Assembly (NCBI GenBank): GCA_051453625.1
Contig: JBOZIK010000001.1
Span: forward strand, 291,105,105-291,168,499
Length of the DNA: 63,395 nt
Direction: 5' to 3'
Source: Welwitschia mirabilis
Lineage: Eukaryota; Gnetophyta; Gnetopsida; Welwitschiales
Shown piece after piece: positions 36,864 through 48,639 of the stretch; position 1 is the first letter of the stretch, and each line of letters opens with the position of its first letter. Made by a program: the position numbers and the translations under genes. The notes beneath the pieces were generated by a model. The model saw only the letters and a list, made by a program, of their open reading frames with translations. It searched no databases and was not told the DNA's origin.

Positions 36864-39268
36864 CTAGGCAATGCTGAAAGAGCTGACTTTCTTTGGTGTT
36901 GCAACAACCACTGGAGCCTCTGGAGAGTTCATCAATGAAAATTTTTCATGCATAAATTTGCTTTCAATAACAGATTCCTCTTTTGGAAGAATTTTGTAGC
37001 AATAACAAGTTTTGAGCCCCTCCTGGAACTTGTAGCATTCATGATTGCTGTTTTTCACTTGATTAAAGTTCCATATAACAGTGAAATTACCAACGCTGGC
37101 AACAATATGGCGCTCCTCTTTCCCACTTTCCGTCACCTGCAAATACAAAGGGATCCCCATTTTGTTATTCAGCTTGAAGAACAAGCATGCAAGAGAATGA
37201 TTAGATGGTAGAGAGAATTAATACGTTAGCGGCCTTCAACAAGTGAAAGTGAAGAACGATCACAATATGTGGTCAAGTGGGCATGTTAAAGGGAAATAGG
37301 GGGGAAAAAAGATCTCAAAATCTATATTTTTAATGACGTTTCGATATTTTAACGTCACTACAACATGTAACTGTCAATTATTAGAACAATGGAAAAATCA
37401 TGCCTAACAAAGCAAGATTCGATAACACAAGAGATGCTCTTAAAAACTTTCTGAACATAAAAGCCTACCAAAGATTCAAAAAGAAATCAAAGAAAGTTTA
37501 GAGATGCTTCATAAAGAAGACATGACATATGGCCATTTATACTTTTCTGAGAGTGATTTAAAATTTTGGGACGTGAAATGTTTTTCCCCCTTTTTTCTTT
37601 CTTTCTGTTTTTTTTTAAATTTGTGTGTGTGAGATAGAGAGAGACTGAGAGAAGCAAGACAGCTTTATTAAAGGATACTCCAAACACATACAAGATGATT
37701 GGAAGAGAAATACTTACCCAAGAAAACTGGCCTCCATGAAATTTATTCTCTCCAGCCAAGTAAGCATCTAGAGGTTGAAGCTTAAGTAGCCTTGGAGCAG
37801 GAATCCTGTTTCCCATTCTACCACTAAAACCGGTCTTTACCTTGCCGTCTTTGTCAGTAAACACAGTGCTAATGACGAGAAGATAAGTATCAGTGGTGGC
37901 TACAATCCACCGTCCATCATACGTAACGTCGACATGTGTAATAGGAGAGCCAAGGCCAGGAAAAGCAGTTTTGGCTTGTCTCATGGAGGTAGTTCCATAT
38001 AGCCTAACCTTTCCATCCTGGGAACCCACAACAACACATCCGTCACCGGTAGTCGCAAAGCACCCAAAATTTGTTCCTCTAGTAAACTGATGCCCTTCAG
38101 CCCATGACAAGACAAGACCATCTTCCTTATGAACAATACCATGCTTATCTCTCATATCCCATCTGCACAACCTGTTGTCATCAAGACCCATGAAAGTTGA
38201 AACAGAAGGATCAAGCTGAGACCCTTTGGTATCATTAGTAATATCCCTCATGGAAATATCTGTTCCATCTTTCTCAAACCTCCATTCGGACACAATTTTG
38301 CCTGTTTCTATGTCCATCTGATGAACACCAGCGGCTTTACTTCCAGACGTTGAAGGGCTCATCACTACCATGTCCCTTTCAGCCTTCATAAGAAGACCCT
38401 TCTTCGGAGTAGAATAATCGACCGAATCATTTCCAAGCTTCCCTGACTCAAACTTGATTGAAACCCCCTTTCCATGAATTCCACGATGGAAATTCTTAAC
38501 GGCCTCAATTCCAGCATCACTGACCAAAAAACTGTAATCTTTAGCCCCCATAGTAACACCCTGAATGCCTCCATTCGCTTTCTCCTCAAAACTTTCAGCC
38601 ACCTTCTTATCTGCAACCTTTTGCGCAAAATCAGTATTTTCCTGGGCATCTTCCCATACAGAATCATCAGCAGCTTCTGGATTTGCCCATCCTATAAAAT
38701 CCTTTCCAAACACTTTAATCTTATTTTGCTCATTGGCTTCCATACAATAAATGTTCTCAAATAAGCAATTCTTGTACTCTGTAACGAAGTCTTTGTAACC
38801 TTCGACGTTAAGAAACTTAATAGCCCAAACTCCATGGTGCACAAAATCAACTCTCAAATTCTCCTCGGAAAATTTCATCTGCAACCTGTCATCAACCCTA
38901 GCTTTCACCTTTGTGCCAATTTTTAGCATCCAGTTATAAACTTTATCATCATTCTCGTACTTACTTTCATCTTCATCTTCATCTTCACTTTGATCACTAT
39001 CGTCTCCGTCTGTGATAAATTCGTAGCTGACTAATTTATCAGAAACCATCCATTTGGCTTTCGGAGTATTTCCCCCGATGTGTTTGTATAACTTCACTAC
39101 GTTCGAATTGTTTCCCAAAGATAGGCCCTGAAGCCGAGATTCCAGACCCGTAGATGACTGAGGAGATGAATCTTGAACCTTTGGCGATAAAGACTGCTTA
39201 GTTTCTTCATATTCATCTTCAGAGAAATCGCTTTCAAGATCTCCTTCCCGACTATGAGACGTTCCCAT
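36864..39268 (-). CDS. DEM/CYPRO4-type VID27-family protein, two exons, 607 aa
   Basis: Exons 39268-37718 (517 codons) and 37136-36864 (90 residues plus stop), joined through a 581-bp GT-AG intron (TTG G|GTAAGT ... TTTGCAG|GTG) in phase 0. The first ATG is 39268; an upstream in-frame GTG is not a credible start. The N-terminus MGTSHS fits an N-myristoylation signal (Gly2, Ser/Thr6). Residues 11-25 and 87-108 are acidic. The middle (about 110-200) has a PH-like region with [20 protein letters not shown]. From about 290 a VID27 beta-propeller follows, with [12 protein letters not shown] (363-374), [21 protein letters not shown] (404-424) and [20 protein letters not shown] (444-463). The family includes tomato DEFECTIVE EMBRYO AND MERISTEMS, artichoke CYPRO4 and yeast Vid27. 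In plants it is needed for meristem and embryo organisation; the molecular activity is unclear. Length is usual and no lesion was seen. Confidence 0.93.
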
Positions 39269-39510
39269 GCTCACCGAAAGCGAATCGAAACAGAAAATAT
39301 ATCAAAAACGCACAAACGAAATCCTAAAACTCGAGTTGAGAGACTTATCTGAAGACCTAATTCGCTTAAATGTCTCACCTCTGACGATGATTCAGATTCA
39401 ACAACGCAGACAAAACGCGAAATCGACACAGAATACACAAAAGGTCAATTAATAAAAGGCGTTTCGTAAAAATAACCAGTAAAAAATGAGTTCAAAAGCA
39501 GACGACTTAC

Positions 39511-39600
39511 GGGACTAGAAGCCCTAACTTCGCGCTCTCGTATGCTCGAAGCCTTTGATCTCTGAATTTTATTCAGCTCTTTTCTGCTAAATACATAATC
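39511..39600 (-). promoter_or_regulatory. Possible non-coding first exon (5' UTR) of the DEM-like gene
   Basis: On the minus strand cgaagttagggcttctagtccc is followed by a strong donor GTAAGTCG (39510-39503). A pyrimidine-rich stretch and an AG sit one base before the ATG (…tttcggtgag|catggg). This would give a 5' UTR intron of about 240 bp. The leader has a TTAGGG telo-box-like core. The extent of the exon toward 39600 is a guess. Confidence 0.4.
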
Positions 39601-42600
39601 CAGAATTAGGCCCTTTAAAGACGGTACTTAAGGACGTGGATGTCGTGCAAAACACGCATAACGATTTCCAGCAAATTTCGTTTGCCGTAGGCATTTGGCG
39701 TGATCTGTTAACAAACATACGTATATACTAATGCGTATGATACATGTTATACAAATGTGATTGCGTACGTTAAGGGAGGCTTAGCCGTCATGCCAAAGTG
39801 CGCATTTAATATATAAGTGTATTGGGAAAAGTGGAATTTCTCTCAAGTCACTTTTAATGGGTGGTTTTATTGAGTTGTCTACTACGTGAAAAGCATAATG
39901 CAATGCTTTGACTTCCCATTTCATTATATAATGGCCACGTTCTCTCGAATAAATGATAATGGCTAACTTCATTTGTCTAGGAGGTGAAAAGCATAACCCT
40001 AAGCTTTAACTTTTTAAAGTTTCAGGAATTCTTTCGTTTTAAATAGGTCTTTTTAATTTCAATTCTTAAGCTTTTTGTTTATTATTTTACAAGTGTGTTT
40101 TTTGGAATTTATTAGTGACTTATTAGGGTTAGAAACCAAGATTTATGTATAATAAGAGGATTTCATTTACAGCATGTTGCATTTTACTAGTTTAAGAGAA
40201 TTTCATTTATATTATAGTGCATTTTACTAGTGCATTATTTGGAATTTTGTTAGAAGGGTTAGATTCGCTTTTTCATGTGAGTGGGCAGTTTGGTGGGTTT
40301 AATTAATTTGTTAAAATGAAGATAAAATTTTTATATTTCTAAAAGTTGATAACCTATGTATACATTAAAAGGATTACCATGATTTTGGTTAGCTTCCCAT
40401 TGAATCTCTCAATATATTACTGCATGAAACAAGCAAATGTTCTTGCGTTAAAATGCTAAGGCTCAGTGCAATGTGCAATGATAATTTGTAATTTAAGCCA
40501 AGTGTAACTTACTTGCTTTGTTAGGCATTCTTCAAGCCATCCCGAAAAAATTATTTTATTACAAATTAAAAGGCAAACAGACCTAGTGACCCCTTACTTT
40601 CTTTGTTAAACATTCCTCAAGGCACCCTAAAAAATTATTTCATCATAAATTAAAAGTAATACATACATTTTTAATAATTTAAATACGTTTTCACAAATAA
40701 TTTTTACCCACTTGTCTATATGTTGTCCATTGCCTTTCAAACTATTAACGATGATTATTTAATCCACATAGGTTTTTTAGTTATCATGTTAAATATGTAT
40801 TCCCCAGTTTATTGCATCAAAATCATGAGACTAAGGCAAGTTCAGGGTCATAAAGATGGGGAGGCGGGGAGCGGGAAGGATTAGGGGAACGGTGGGGACA
40901 GGAAGGAGATGGTAGTGTGCATTAAAATGTTTTATTTATTCCTTATAACTAATTTATAAAGACTCTTTTATGTCTCTAAAGCTATAATGTGAAATACTCA
41001 TCTTCTTAGGGTATTTAGAGAGTAAAGAAGGGTAGAGTAGAATGGATTATAAGGAGGAACATCAATGATCTCTAAATCACAAAAGGCAAAGAAGGTATCA
41101 TAAGATACAAAGAAGGTATCAGAAGAGATAAAAGCTTCAAAGGAAAAATGCTTAGACATCAAACTCTTGAAACACCGACAATCGAAAGAAAGACAACAAT
41201 AATCCAGAAGGTATAAGCCAAATTCATTTGTGACTTTACTATTTCATTTGAACAATGATTTTCTAACAAAATCATACTTCTTTATCTTTATAGATAACAT
41301 AAACATCGTCACTCTTCAACATATCACTACATTATCTACTATTTTAATAGAAGGAATGCCTATTCATATAGTGTAAAAACTAAACCAATCGAGAGACATC
41401 TTGCCTAAGGAAAGAATTTGCTTACAAGCAATAAATGAATAAACACTAAACATTGTAAGTCATTTACAAGTCATACATCAAAGAGACAACATCCTTCATC
41501 AAAAACATGGTAAAGGAATTATGTAAAGCAACATAAAGAGATTATGAGATAGAATCCTTATAAGAATTAACAATCACACTTATGTCAAGAACGATGAGCA
41601 AAGAAGTGTAATGAAAGAAGATCAAACTTTAATGTCCTCTTCTATATGACAACTCTAAGGTAAGCATTGAGTTAACCTTAGTATCCTAACTTTCATAAAA
41701 ATAATAGAGACATATCTAAAGAAATTAAAACATTTTGAAGGGACAGAAAACCATTTGCATAGCTAAGATCTTGCACAATTTGTAATAAGATGTATTACTC
41801 TATAGACTTAGTATAAGGTTGGTAGAGGCCTATGTGTAATAGTGTCAATATAAGCAAAGGAAATTCATCACAGATGGAGAGGAAGAAATTAAAACTTTCT
41901 CCATCATAAATAACAGGGATCCAAGGCTACAACCAGTTCTTCTATTCCAACTCAGACAAGTTGAAGACATGGTTATGTCAAGGATAAATCCATTGTTATA
42001 AGTCATACACAAAAATGATGATCAACTAAAATATTGAGGGCACATGATAATATTTTCACAACATGTCTCAGATAATGCAAAATTTTCGGCCTTAAAATGT
42101 CTAAAAATACACAGACTTATTCTAAAGAGAAGGAACCAAATTCATACAAGATATAATTTTTTTTATAAATAAGGAGTGAGTTTATTATGCCTTGCACTTT
42201 AATAATGAGCAAAATCCTTTTTATCATTTCACTGGTATAGACATGCATGCCTTAGATAACATCAATGAGGATGAAGCTGTTAATGTCTTTTATGTATTTC
42301 CAAGTATTACTTTGAGTGAGGATAAAGGAAATTAAGCTCATTTTGATGGTTTAATTCTAGAGATAAAAGAATCCATCATCATTTAATAGACATCCTCAAT
42401 TATCACAGGAGTTTCTCAATTTGGAAGAGAGCTTAAAGCTATAAATAACCAGCTACAAAACTTAAATAATTATCTTAACAAGTACTCATTGGCCCTTACT
42501 AAGAGAGTTACCAATTAATGAGTACAACACTAGAGGTATACTATCAGTGTCATTTTCAACATTATTTCCTCTATGTAAGTATGATCTTCTTGCATAAAAA

Positions 42601-43149
42601 GAAAAAAACATTAAGCTAAATGAGATTGTAAAGCATCGTCTTTAATACAAAGATGAAAGGTTTGGCCATGATTGAAGATTTAGATAAACATTACCAACTT
42701 CAATTAAATTGTTAATAAATTTAACAAATACAAAATTACAACTTCATACATTATTTTCCATTTTAGGTATTATATGTTCAATAACATAATGAGACATAAG
42801 GCACTAGAGACAACAATAGTATTCTTCAAAAGGAACCTAACCAATGCACTAGTCACAATAGAAGAATTATGTGATGAAATAAACAATTATCTGTTGACTA
42901 AAGGGTTAAACAACTTAATGAACTATGTAAGCTCTCTTGAAGGCATGTCTTCCTCTTTGGGGAAAAATGGAAGATGCAAACTATTAGATAGGGTTGCCCC
43001 ATCTTGGAATAGCTATAATATTAGTCACTCTTAGTGCTGTAGATTTATATTAACAAGATCTACATGACAACATGCTTGATGAATAACTACAAGATTTGGC
43101 TAAATCCAATAGATGGAAAATGTAAAACCTCATCAACAACCTATACATT
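39601..43149. other. Intergenic, AT-rich, no gene recognised
   Basis: Upstream flank of the DEM-like gene, then degenerate DNA. A short G-rich patch is at 40855-40915. An open stretch at 42774-43034 (plus) has no domain I recognise, but it lies just upstream of a LINE endonuclease remnant and may be part of it. Confidence 0.4.
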
Positions 43150-43345
43150 ATCTTAAAGTACATGTACAACCATCATAAAAAAATCAAAGAGCTTATTATC
43201 ATTAAAGAATTTAATGTTGTGGACTACTGGATGGACTTTTTACATGTACATAGATTTTTGTCAATAAAAGAAAAGTTGTTTTTATGTAATGATTTCAATG
43301 CAAGAATTGGATTAAGAGAAGTTGATATTATATAATGAAAAGAGA
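43150..43345 (+). mobile_element. LINE endonuclease (APE-type) remnant
   Basis: The plus-strand reading RFLSIKEKLFLCNDFNARIG (ending 43311) contains NDFNARIG, the decayed form of the invariant 'GDFNaRIG' catalytic motif of LINE endonucleases. Only a fragment is readable. Confidence 0.55.
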
Positions 43346-44514
43346 ACCAATGATGGTTGGATATGCAAGAGTACTAGAAAATTAATAATGGCTTGAAGAG
43401 ATTCTCACTAGATGTTGGGAAAAATTTGATGGGAAAGTATAACACATTAGATTTTAATGCTAGTGGTCTATGTGTTATTCAATGCATGTTTTCTTGTTTG
43501 TGACCATTATGAATATCTAATTAGTAATCTATATAATAAGCTTAGGAGGTTAATTTCAATTTAACCATCATTATCAAATTTATCCTTGCATTGATCTTTT
43601 GATGCACTTATCTATGGAAATGCATAATCNNNNNNNNNNNNNNNNNNNNNNNNNNNNNNNNNNNNNNNNNNNNNNNNNNNNNNNNNNNNNNNNNNNNNNN
43701 NNNNNNNNNNNNNNNNNNNNNNNNNNNNNAATGCATAATCATACCTTTTTATTGTTATTGTTATGTACTCATTTTAGCAGATGATCCTTTGATGATGCAT
43801 TCATGACAGTTATAGCTATTTCTTTTGGTTTTCTAAAAACAGACAATGATGCAATTTTATGGTGTTGTGAACCATGTTTGGTAATACTTGAATGATTACT
43901 TATGGAGATCAGGGTATAAATATAATACAATAAATAGTAAAAATGTAAGGTGATAGTAAGAATAAATAGAATAAAGAACTAAATAGATATGGAAAGGAAA
44001 TAGTTTATTAAGTAAAAGTATATTCACTATTAGGGTGATCAAAATAAGAAAACTATCATAAAAGTTCATATAAGCATATCCTAACTAATTTCAAAAGAAA
44101 AAAATCAATAGAAAGCCATGAATATATTATCTATATAAAATCCGTATATGTGACATATATTTATATGTTTATAGATAAACATAAAATATGTCTAGGCCAT
44201 ACCACGTAACATTTATATATGGTTTATAATGAGCTTATAACCATGTATATATAGTATTTATGGGTTTTATATTCGTGGAAAATATTTTATTATTAAAAAT
44301 AAAAATATACTTATGCTTATTAAATAAATAAACGTGTATACGCATATATAATTTAGATATTTATTTATTTATATTATAAGAAAGAGCAAAAAANNNNNNN
44401 NNNNNNNNNNNNNNNNNNNNNNNNNNNNNNNNNNNNNNNNAAACTAAAAATAAAAGTTTTTTTTAAACAAAAATAAAAAGAACAATAAAAATAACAATAA
44501 GAAAAACCTTGAAG
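43346..44514. other. Intergenic, AT-rich, with gap and near-palindromes
   Basis: No gene. Includes the 100-N gap 43630-43729 (an 11-bp duplication at its edges) and a 47-N gap 44394-44440. A stretch of tata/atat words at 44140-44300 includes an imperfect inverted repeat around 44210-44255 (arms atatatggtttataa / ttataaccatgtatat). Confidence 0.5.
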
Positions 44515-45470
44515 CGTTTTGCTCTCTTCCTAGCGCTTCCGTTTTTGCTGTAGCGTCTCCCTCCGCGTTTGGAGTTTTTCTCTTTCTTTTTTTTTTTGTG
44601 TGTCTTGTTTTTGCTTTCCCTTTGCGCTTTTTAAAGGCGATTTGTTTTTTGGGTCTGGCGCCGCCCTCTATCGCCGCCGCCCTCTATCGCTGCAGCCCCT
44701 CTGCCGCCCCGTCTGGAGGCGCGCAGTGCGGCTACAGTCGTCACGTAGAACATGCCGGGGAACTCTGGAAGTTTTACATTCCTANNNNNNNNNNTTTTAG
44801 CAAGACTTCAATGTCATTAAGAAGGCCAAAAGAGCATGAAAGGAAAAGAGATGAGAGACAGACAATACGAGATGTCGTGATGAGAAAACATAAGAAAACA
44901 GATTGATCCGCCGATGCAGATGGTAGTCACGTAGAACATGCCGGTAAAATCTGGAAGTTTTGCATTCCTAGCGTGGGACGTCCTGGTGGCACCTGATGAT
45001 CACTGGTGGGAGTATCTTCGTCAACCACAGGAAGCTTGTCTTCGGCAACGTCATCGTGTTCCTTCGAACCGCAGTGGTAAAACTTTGCGTCGACGTCCCG
45101 AAGATCTGCGCTCTTCACTGCCGTTCTTCCGGCAGTGGCGGAGCGTCCATCTTCGATATACGGTCGTCATCCTCATCGACGTCTTCACCTCTGTCACCTT
45201 GGCACTTGCCGTAGAGGTGTGGGTCGCGTTAAGAGGTGAAGTCCAGGCAGTGGCGTGAGCACCAAATCTGTGCTCAAAGCGGTGTCTCACGTCCAAACAG
45301 TTGATCTAGTTGGTTTAGATGGACGATTCTTTAAGGATCAGCCGGCTTATGGGCGCCGTTTCTTCCCTCCATTTTGCTGCTTCCGTTCTCTGGCCCAACA
45401 CTCCGGGATGCCTTCTGCAGGTCATTTCCCACCCCTCTCTTTGTTTTTCATTAATGCTAATTTCTAGAAG
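44515..45470. other. GC-rich island of unknown nature
   Basis: About 950 bp of clearly higher GC and CpG content than its surroundings, which are among the most AT-rich in the window. It holds a CCGCC-rich part (44650-44730), a 10-N gap (44785-44794) and a 44-bp direct repeat. Open frames of 60-106 codons exist on both strands (for example 44938-45258 plus and 45051-45296 minus), but none shows a recognisable domain and they overlap in antiphase, as expected from GC-rich sequence. It may be a TE leader/LTR, a gene relic, or a CpG-rich promoter. I cannot decide. Confidence 0.5.
44741..44970 (+). repeat. 44-bp direct repeat (44741-44784 and 44927-44970)
   Basis: Both copies read tcacgtagaacatgccgg...tctggaagttt(t)(a/g)cattccta, with about 4 of 44 bases different, 186 bp apart. 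The first copy ends exactly at a 10-N gap. Confidence 0.85.
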
Positions 45471-46567
45471 ACCACAGTATACGCTTCTGTACTAATACGT
45501 TACAATCTCATGACCCTTTCTTCAGAAATTGTAATTAAAAAAAAAAAGAAAAATACCTTCTTTAAAGAATTATTATAAAACAATGGTAAGATGAGAGACA
45601 AGTTAATGATACGTACTTGTTTGTCTAAATTTACTGTTAAATATTATGATATGATTAGAAAATAATTATCTAAAGCTTTACATGTCAGATTTCTTAAACA
45701 AGATAATTTGAAAATTTTTTAAAAAAATATTTACATAGTAAGTTACTTGCCCTTGATGAATAATAACTTTATAAAATCAAAGTGTAATTTCAATATTTCT
45801 TTGAAAATTTCAATGTGTGAATCATTTCTAAGCCACTATTGATGTCGTATACTTGATTCAAAATGTGTTTATTCCCACATGTCATACTATGTTAGTTGAT
45901 GTTCCTACTTAGTGGAGTTATAAAAAAGGACACTAACCATTTGAAATAGTTATGTATATTATAACACAAGACTAGTGGGGAAAAAATATAAACAAAAAAA
46001 GCATCATCATTGACATTTTAATATTTAAACTATGCTTCTTTTTGTCTGCAATGACATTTGTATGTTGCTTAATTTGTATTTTATATGTTGATTATTTCTA
46101 CAATTTACTAGTGCTCTTTTCGTTGTAATTCATGAGAAACTATAGTGTGTTGTATAATCTCTATATACTACTCAAATAGTTAAAGCACTAGCTCCTTGTA
46201 AATGTCCTGTTTTGGTGTAATCATTTTTGTTCATGGAAGTTGCTATCAATCAATGTTGGATATGCCTTTTTGTTCTATCCTTACCAAGGTCAACTTAAGT
46301 TCATTTTTCAAAACCTACTAGATTGCTCCTTTTTAAATACATTTGAATCCATTTTAACAACAATTTTGTTTCATCTTATAGATGGCCATAATATACCAAT
46401 CCAAAACCTCATTTACCACTTTCCTTATAAAGTCCTTGTCCTCACCCTTATTTCATGATATGTAAACCCTTGGGGATATTTTAGGTAAATGAGAACTCCA
46501 CACAAATAAGGTTGCACATGTTGCAGGCAAGTAGTACTTCACATAATAGAAGTGTTTGCATTATTAG

Positions 46568-46965
46568 TTTATTATTAAAGCTTTTCCTCATATCCATATA
46601 ATGTATTCTTGTAAATTGTAGTCAATTAAGATTATCTTATTGATATTAGAGATGTTAACATAGTGTAGAGCACTCTTTACTTATTCCTATTAAGGATGCC
46701 ATGCTTAGAGCGTTTTNNNNNNNNNNNNNNNNNNNNNNNNNNNNNNNNNNNNNNNNNNNNNNNNNNNNNNNNNNNNNNNNNNNNNNNNNNNNNNNNNNNN
46801 NNNNNNNNNNNNNNNNGTTTATTATTAAAGCTTTTCCTCTTATCCATATAATGAATTCTTATAAATTGTAGTCAATTAAGATTATCTTATTGATACTAGA
46901 GATGTTAACATAGTGTAGAGCACTCTTTACTTCTTCCTATTAAGGATGTCATGCCTAAAGCATTT
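46568..46965. repeat. Gap-flanking 149-bp duplication (46568-46716 = 46817-46965)
   Basis: The 149 bases before a 100-N gap recur after it with a handful of single-base differences. Likely unmerged alleles or contig ends. Confidence 0.85.
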
Positions 46966-47411
46966 TCTGTTACTATGTACCTCAATATTTAAGTAGTGGC
47001 TTTCTACAATGCTTCCTAAAACATTTTAGACATTCTCTTTAATTATTTTACCTATTTGACTTTATTAACTTGTACATCATTAGTGAGTTTGACACACATT
47101 CCTAGTACATTTTATTGTTATGTATGAATAGGTGGTTTTCTTATGATGCTTATTAAAATGTTTAAGTCATTTAATGGATTTCTTTACCTATTGACTTTTG
47201 TTGTACTAAATATTCATAAGCTTAGTGATTAATTAGTGGCATACGAGCTAGTTTCTGTTTAGTAATTTATATGTAGACTCTTACATTCATTGTGTTGTTT
47301 CTAAAAGAAGTAGCTATGGAGTGCACCACTATAATGGCATGTGTGTGTGTGTGACATTTTGGCCATTGCATGAGCTTTTCATAGTATTTATTTTATTGAG
47401 ATTATCCCTTC

Positions 47412-47563
47412 CATTTGGCTAAAACCAAGATGAGGAAGAGATTTTTTACATGCATGGCTGATGGTGTTACGAATGGGAATAGTCTCTTTCATTTGGCTCA
47501 AACTAAGATAAGGGAGAGATTTGAGGGATCTCTTTACATGCTTGGTTGATGGGATTAGCAATG
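47412..47563. repeat. Diverged tandem duplication of about 75 bp
   Basis: 47412-47477 and 47488-47563 share 'catttggct(a/c)aaac(c/t)aagat(g)a(a)gg..gagattt...ttacatgc(a)t(g)g(g/c)(c/t)tgatgg...aatgg'. Confidence 0.6.
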
Positions 47564-47705
47564 GATTATTTTAGTCAAGTGACCATGGAGTTCATGATAA
47601 TATTTGAGTACTCATGTTTTACTATGCATTCCTGATTGATTTTGATAGTTGCATTTTTGCATCATATATGCATTAGAATCCTCTTATTAGGGATGGATTT
47701 TGTAA
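47545..47705 (+). repeat. Unclassified dispersed repeat, copy B
   Basis: Collinear with 21591-21740 (see copy A). It overlaps the end of the tandem duplication at 47412-47563. Confidence 0.5.
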
Positions 47706-47963
47706 ATCTAGGGGTTCATTACCAACTATCTCTTATAATTTCATATATATCTACTTTGTATACATGTATATGNNNNNNNNNNNNNNNNNNNNNNNNNNNN
47801 NNNNNNNNNNNNNNNNNNNNNNNNNNNNNNNNNNNNNNNNNNNNNNNNNNNNNNNNNNNNNNNNNNNNNNNNTCTTATTAGGGATGGATTTTGTAAATCT
47901 AAGGGTTCATTACTAACTACCTCTTATAATTTCATATATATCTACTTTGTATACATGTATATG
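47682..47963. repeat. Gap-flanking 91-bp duplication (47682-47772 = 47873-47963)
   Basis: The 91 bases before a 100-N gap recur after it with about three differences. Confidence 0.85.
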
Positions 47964-48639
47964 TACTATCTTTGGTGTTATGTAGTTTTTCATTTTAGAA
48001 GCACAATTTTTTTAAAATTTTGATAGTTGTGTTCTTGGAATATTTTTAAGCATCAAATCAAGAATTTGATTACCCACATTCCCATTGATATGAACATCTT
48101 AATCTATTACATGCCCATGTGTATAATGAGGTTTAAGATAAAACTACATATGGTTTAACTTTCTTTAGTAGGAATACACAAGCTTGGTTACTTAGCTGTT
48201 GTTGCAAGTAACTGTTCTTTCATACTTTTACATGTGTGTTCACTATTAATAACTTAAATGATGATATATTATCCTTAATCCTTTAATGTCTAATCATAGA
48301 TTCATTAAAGAATTAGTTATAATAAATAGTCTATACTATTTCAAGCTTGCAAGTTAGTCAGGGGAGCTATTATTATATAGATTCCTTGACATGTATCCTG
48401 TGAATAATTCTTGAAATAATTAATCATTTGAATTTAATGTTCTTATTATAATATTTAAAAAAAAGGTACCTTAAGGGTTTTTAAAGGTAGGATATTACAA
48501 AAAGTAATTTCTAAAATGAGGACAAGGATTGGACCTTGAAGTTGTAAATGAGATGAAAATCTTTTTTAAGAGCATTGCTTTTACATTTTTTGGGCCACAA
48601 GGATATTCTTATATTAATATATTTCTTAGTATACTCTAA

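Larger units (their letters stand above)
45471..48639. other. Intergenic, AT-rich, no gene recognised
   Basis: Degenerate sequence with two gap-flanking duplications (listed separately), a (GT)n run at about 47338-47354, a diverged tandem duplication at 47412-47563 and copy B of a dispersed repeat at 47545-47705. Confidence 0.45.

Noticed and set aside
37487-37717. C-terminal 78 residues of the 595-codon open frame
   Set aside because: Read-through of the intron: a strong GTAAGT donor follows 37718 and the conserved C-terminus continues at 37136.
38386-38764. Open frames of 93-96 codons on both strands inside the DEM-like gene
   Set aside because: Shadows of the real 517-codon exon.
44656-44760. 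tggcgccg plus tgccggggaac, resembling parts of a Gypsy-type tRNA-Arg primer-binding site
   Set aside because: The two pieces are 90 bp apart and no LTR or Gypsy domain accompanies them.
44598-45467. Several open frames of 60-106 codons in the GC-rich island
   Set aside because: They overlap on both strands, cross a gap and share no domain; length is expected from low stop-codon frequency in GC-rich DNA.
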